From Ruania alba (GTDB lineage: Bacteria; Actinomycetota; Actinomycetes; Actinomycetales; Beutenbergiaceae): DNA of 64,000 nucleotides. Where the stretch lies: the NCBI RefSeq assembly GCF_900105765.1, contig NZ_FNTX01000002.1, positions 868,001 to 932,000 of the forward strand, read 5' to 3'. Made by a program: the position numbers and the translations under genes. Under the pieces are notes generated by a model. That model ran no database searches. It saw only the letters and a program-made list of their open reading frames with translations, and had not been told where the DNA came from. Shown here piece by piece: positions 62,107-64,000 of the stretch (the stretch's first letter is position 1; every line of letters begins with the position of its first letter).

Positions 62107-64000
62107 GTGACCCAGCAGCAGGTGGCACCGACGCCCACCTCCCCCGCCTCCGGCCACGCGGTCGCGGTGGCGCCGGCCATCCCCCGGGCAGGCACCGCTC
62201 GCCGCAGCCCGCTCGATATGCGGTCCGTCCGCCTCAGCCCCGAGGGCACCCTCGGCGCCTGGCAGCAGCGCAACGCCGGGGCCACCATCGGTCACTGCAT
62301 CGCGAACCTGGAGAGCTCCGGGGTGCTGGACAACTTCCGCCGCGTGATCGGCGAGTCCGGCGCCGGCTACCGCGGCTTCGTCTTCGCCGACTCCGACCTC
62401 TACAAGACCATCGAGGCCGTCGCCTGGGAGATCGCCCGCACCGGCACCACCGAGTGGGACGCCTGGCTCGACGACGTGATCGCCCTGGTCGCACGGGTGC
62501 AGGAGCCCTCCGGGTACGTGATGAGCTGGATCCAAGGGCCGCACCCGGAGAAGAAGTTCGCCGAGCTCGAGTGGACGCACGAGATGTACGTGGCCGGGCA
62601 CATGATCCAGGCCGCCGTCGCCCTCTCCCGCGCCGCCGGCCGCGACGATCTGCTCACCCTCGCCCGCCGCTTCGCCGACCTGCTCGACCGCCGGTTCGGC
62701 CCCGGCCGCGAGGAGGGCATCTGCGGCCACCCGGAGATCGAGACCGCCCTGGTCGAGCTGTACCGGCACACCGGCGAGCGCCGCTACCTCACCCTCGCCG
62801 AGCGGATGATCGACCTGCGCGGTACCGGGCTGCTCAAGGTCGGCGGCCTGGGCGCCACCTACTTCCAGGACCACGCCCCCGTCCGGGAGGCGAGGGACGC
62901 CGTCGGGCATGCTGTGCGCCAGCTGTACCTGAACGCCGGGGCCACCGACGTGCACCTGGAGACCGGGGACGCCACCCTGCTCGAGGCGATGCACGCACAG
63001 TGGGCCAGCGTCCACCACCGCAAGATGTACCTCACCGGGGCGTTCGGTTCCCGGCACCGGGACGAGGCCTTCGGCGACGACTACGAGCTGCCCTCGGACC
63101 GCGCCTACGCCGAGACCTGCGCCACCATCGCCGATGTGCACTGGACCTGGCGGATGCTGCTCGCCGCCGAACGCCCGGTCGCCGCCTACGCCGAGACCAT
63201 CGAGCGCGAGCTGCACAACGCCCTCGCCGCCGCGGTGGACTCCACCTGCACCCGGTTCTTCTACGCCAACCCGCTGCAGCTGCGCCCGGACCGGTTCAGC
63301 GAGGAGAACGCCCCCCGGGACCGGCAGCCCTGGTACTCCTGCGCCTGCTGCCCGCCGAACCTGGCCCGCCTGGTGGCTCAGCTCGGGTCGTACGTGGCCT
63401 CGGCCACGGCTGAGGAGCTGGCGCTCCACCTGTTCGCCGATGCCGAGATCGATGTGCCGGCGCACCTGGGCGGGGGCACGCTGCGCGTGGCCACCCGCTA
63501 CCCCGACGACGGACAGGTCACCCTGGCCGTGTCGGGATCGGCTGGTCTTCGGATCGCCGTGCGGGTGCCGAGCTGGTCCTCGGGCACCACGCTCGACGGC
63601 GATCCGGTCACCCCGGACGAGGACGGCTACCTGCGCCTGGATCTCAGCGGAGAGGCCACCCTCGCCCTGGACCTGACCCCACGCTGGACCCGGGCGCACC
63701 ACCGCACGGACGCACTGCGCGGGGCCCGGGCGATCGAGGTGGGCCCCCGGGTGTACTGCGTGGAGCAGGTGGACCTGCCCGACGGCGTCGCGTTGGACGA
63801 CGTGCTCGTCGCCGATGGTGCCGTGCTGAGCAGGCAGGAGCAGGGCGGGCAGGTGCGGGTGGGGCTGCATGGCACCGTCCGGGCTGCCACTGACGAGTTG
63901 TACCCGGCCCCCGGGCAGTCCACGGAAACCACCGAGGTGGAGATCACCGCCGTTCCGTTCGCCTCATGGGGCAACCGGGGCAGCACGGCGATGCGGGTAT
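62107..64000 (+). CDS. GH127 beta-L-arabinofuranosidase, 3' end outside the window
   Basis: The frame is open from GTG 62107 to the window end (631 codons). It carries the GH127 signature: TGAFGSRHRDEAFGDDYELP, catalytic Glu336 and Cys338 in YAETCA, and Cys412, Cys414 and Cys415 in YSCACCPPNLARL, the zinc-thiolate site of HypBA1 (Glu338, Cys340, Cys415, Cys417, Cys418). It removes beta-L-arabinofuranose from plant cell-wall glycans. It has no signal peptide, so it acts inside after uptake. GAAGGAG lies 7 bases before GTG. Only the final domain is missing. Confidence 0.93.
   Translation, partial: MTQQQVAPTPTSPASGHAVAVAPAIPRAGTARRSPLDMRSVRLSPEGTLGAWQQRNAGATIGHCIANLESSGVLDNFRRVIGESGAGYRGFVFADSDLYKTIEAVAWEIARTGTTEWDAWLDDVIALVARVQEPSGYVMSWIQGPHPEKKFAELEWTHEMYVAGHMIQAAVALSRAAGRDDLLTLARRFADLLDRRFGPGREEGICGHPEIETALVELYRHTGERRYLTLAERMIDLRGTGLLKVGGLGATYFQDHAPVREARDAVGHAVRQLYLNAGATDVHLETGDATLLEAMHAQWASVHHRKMYLTGAFGSRHRDEAFGDDYELPSDRAYAETCATIADVHWTWRMLLAAERPVAAYAETIERELHNALAAAVDSTCTRFFYANPLQLRPDRFSEENAPRDRQPWYSCACCPPNLARLVAQLGSYVASATAEELALHLFADAEIDVPAHLGGGTLRVATRYPDDGQVTLAVSGSAGLRIAVRVPSWSSGTTLDGDPVTPDEDGYLRLDLSGEATLALDLTPRWTRAHHRTDALRGARAIEVGPRVYCVEQVDLPDGVALDDVLVADGAVLSRQEQGGQVRVGLHGTVRAATDELYPAPGQSTETTEVEITAVPFASWGNRGSTAMRV

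Noticed and set aside
62058-63870. Long open frames on both strands over the GH127 gene
   Set aside because: GH127 motifs appear only in the frame from 62107, which is open to the window end.

Overview
The window is high-GC DNA from an actinobacterium, most likely a Micrococcales member (Ruania/Bogoriella-like, judged only from gene content and order). The main evidence is the conserved actinobacterial growth and division block: DUF881 protein, class E sortase, small membrane protein, TrpG/PabA, PknB, PknA, PbpA, RodA, PstP, FhaB, FhaA and a nearby crgA. F420-type oxidoreductase genes, GTG starts, short -10-only promoters with little or no leader, and Leu-tRNA(CAG) without encoded CCA agree with this.

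Layout. 1-4 kb: a truncated, apparently frameshifted hypothetical gene, a standalone Mrr-like nuclease, and a MerR regulator with an MFS exporter. 4-8.6 kb: a TauE/SafE permease, a three-gene operon (small HTH protein, minimal PEP-utilizing phosphotransferase, winged-helix protein) behind nested palindromes, a lipoprotein and a small membrane protein. 8.7-12.9 kb: a DHA2 exporter, a GntR regulator and argS. 13-14.6 kb: an AbiE type IV toxin-antitoxin pair with a perfect 17-bp inverted repeat over its start. 14.7-25.1 kb: a sugar or polyol catabolic cluster (FGGY kinase with a frameshift, GpsA-like dehydrogenase, Zn-alcohol dehydrogenase and DeoR regulator, divergent from a ribose-type ABC transporter and an aldolase/SDR fusion). 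25-28.4 kb: small conserved proteins, a repeat-containing membrane protein, PpiA and a rhomboid protease. 28.4-38 kb: a secreted multidomain GH31 enzyme, divergent from a sulfatase / CUT1 transporter / LacI operon. 38-41.8 kb: a PPOX protein, a frameshifted crgA, a GH106-like glycosidase and an O-methyltransferase. 42-54 kb: the growth and division block. 54-56.7 kb: tRNA-Leu, a TlpA-like thioredoxin with CcdA, and VapBC. 56.8-64 kb: RlmC, an AAA/DUF4143 ATPase, tandem LacI regulators and a GH127 beta-L-arabinofuranosidase that runs off the end.

The accessory parts describe a saprophyte equipped for plant or algal glycans: GH31, sulfatase, rhamnosidase-like and arabinofuranosidase genes, each near transporters or LacI regulators. 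Two families of palindromic intergenic repeats occur: an 81-bp element in two copies, and GTGCC/GGCAC-ended hairpins in two clusters. Apparent single-base indels, nearly all in short homopolymers, disrupt four genes (the first gene, the FGGY kinase, crgA and the PknA linker). This pattern looks more like consensus sequencing error than biology, and should be checked before any of these genes is called a pseudogene.
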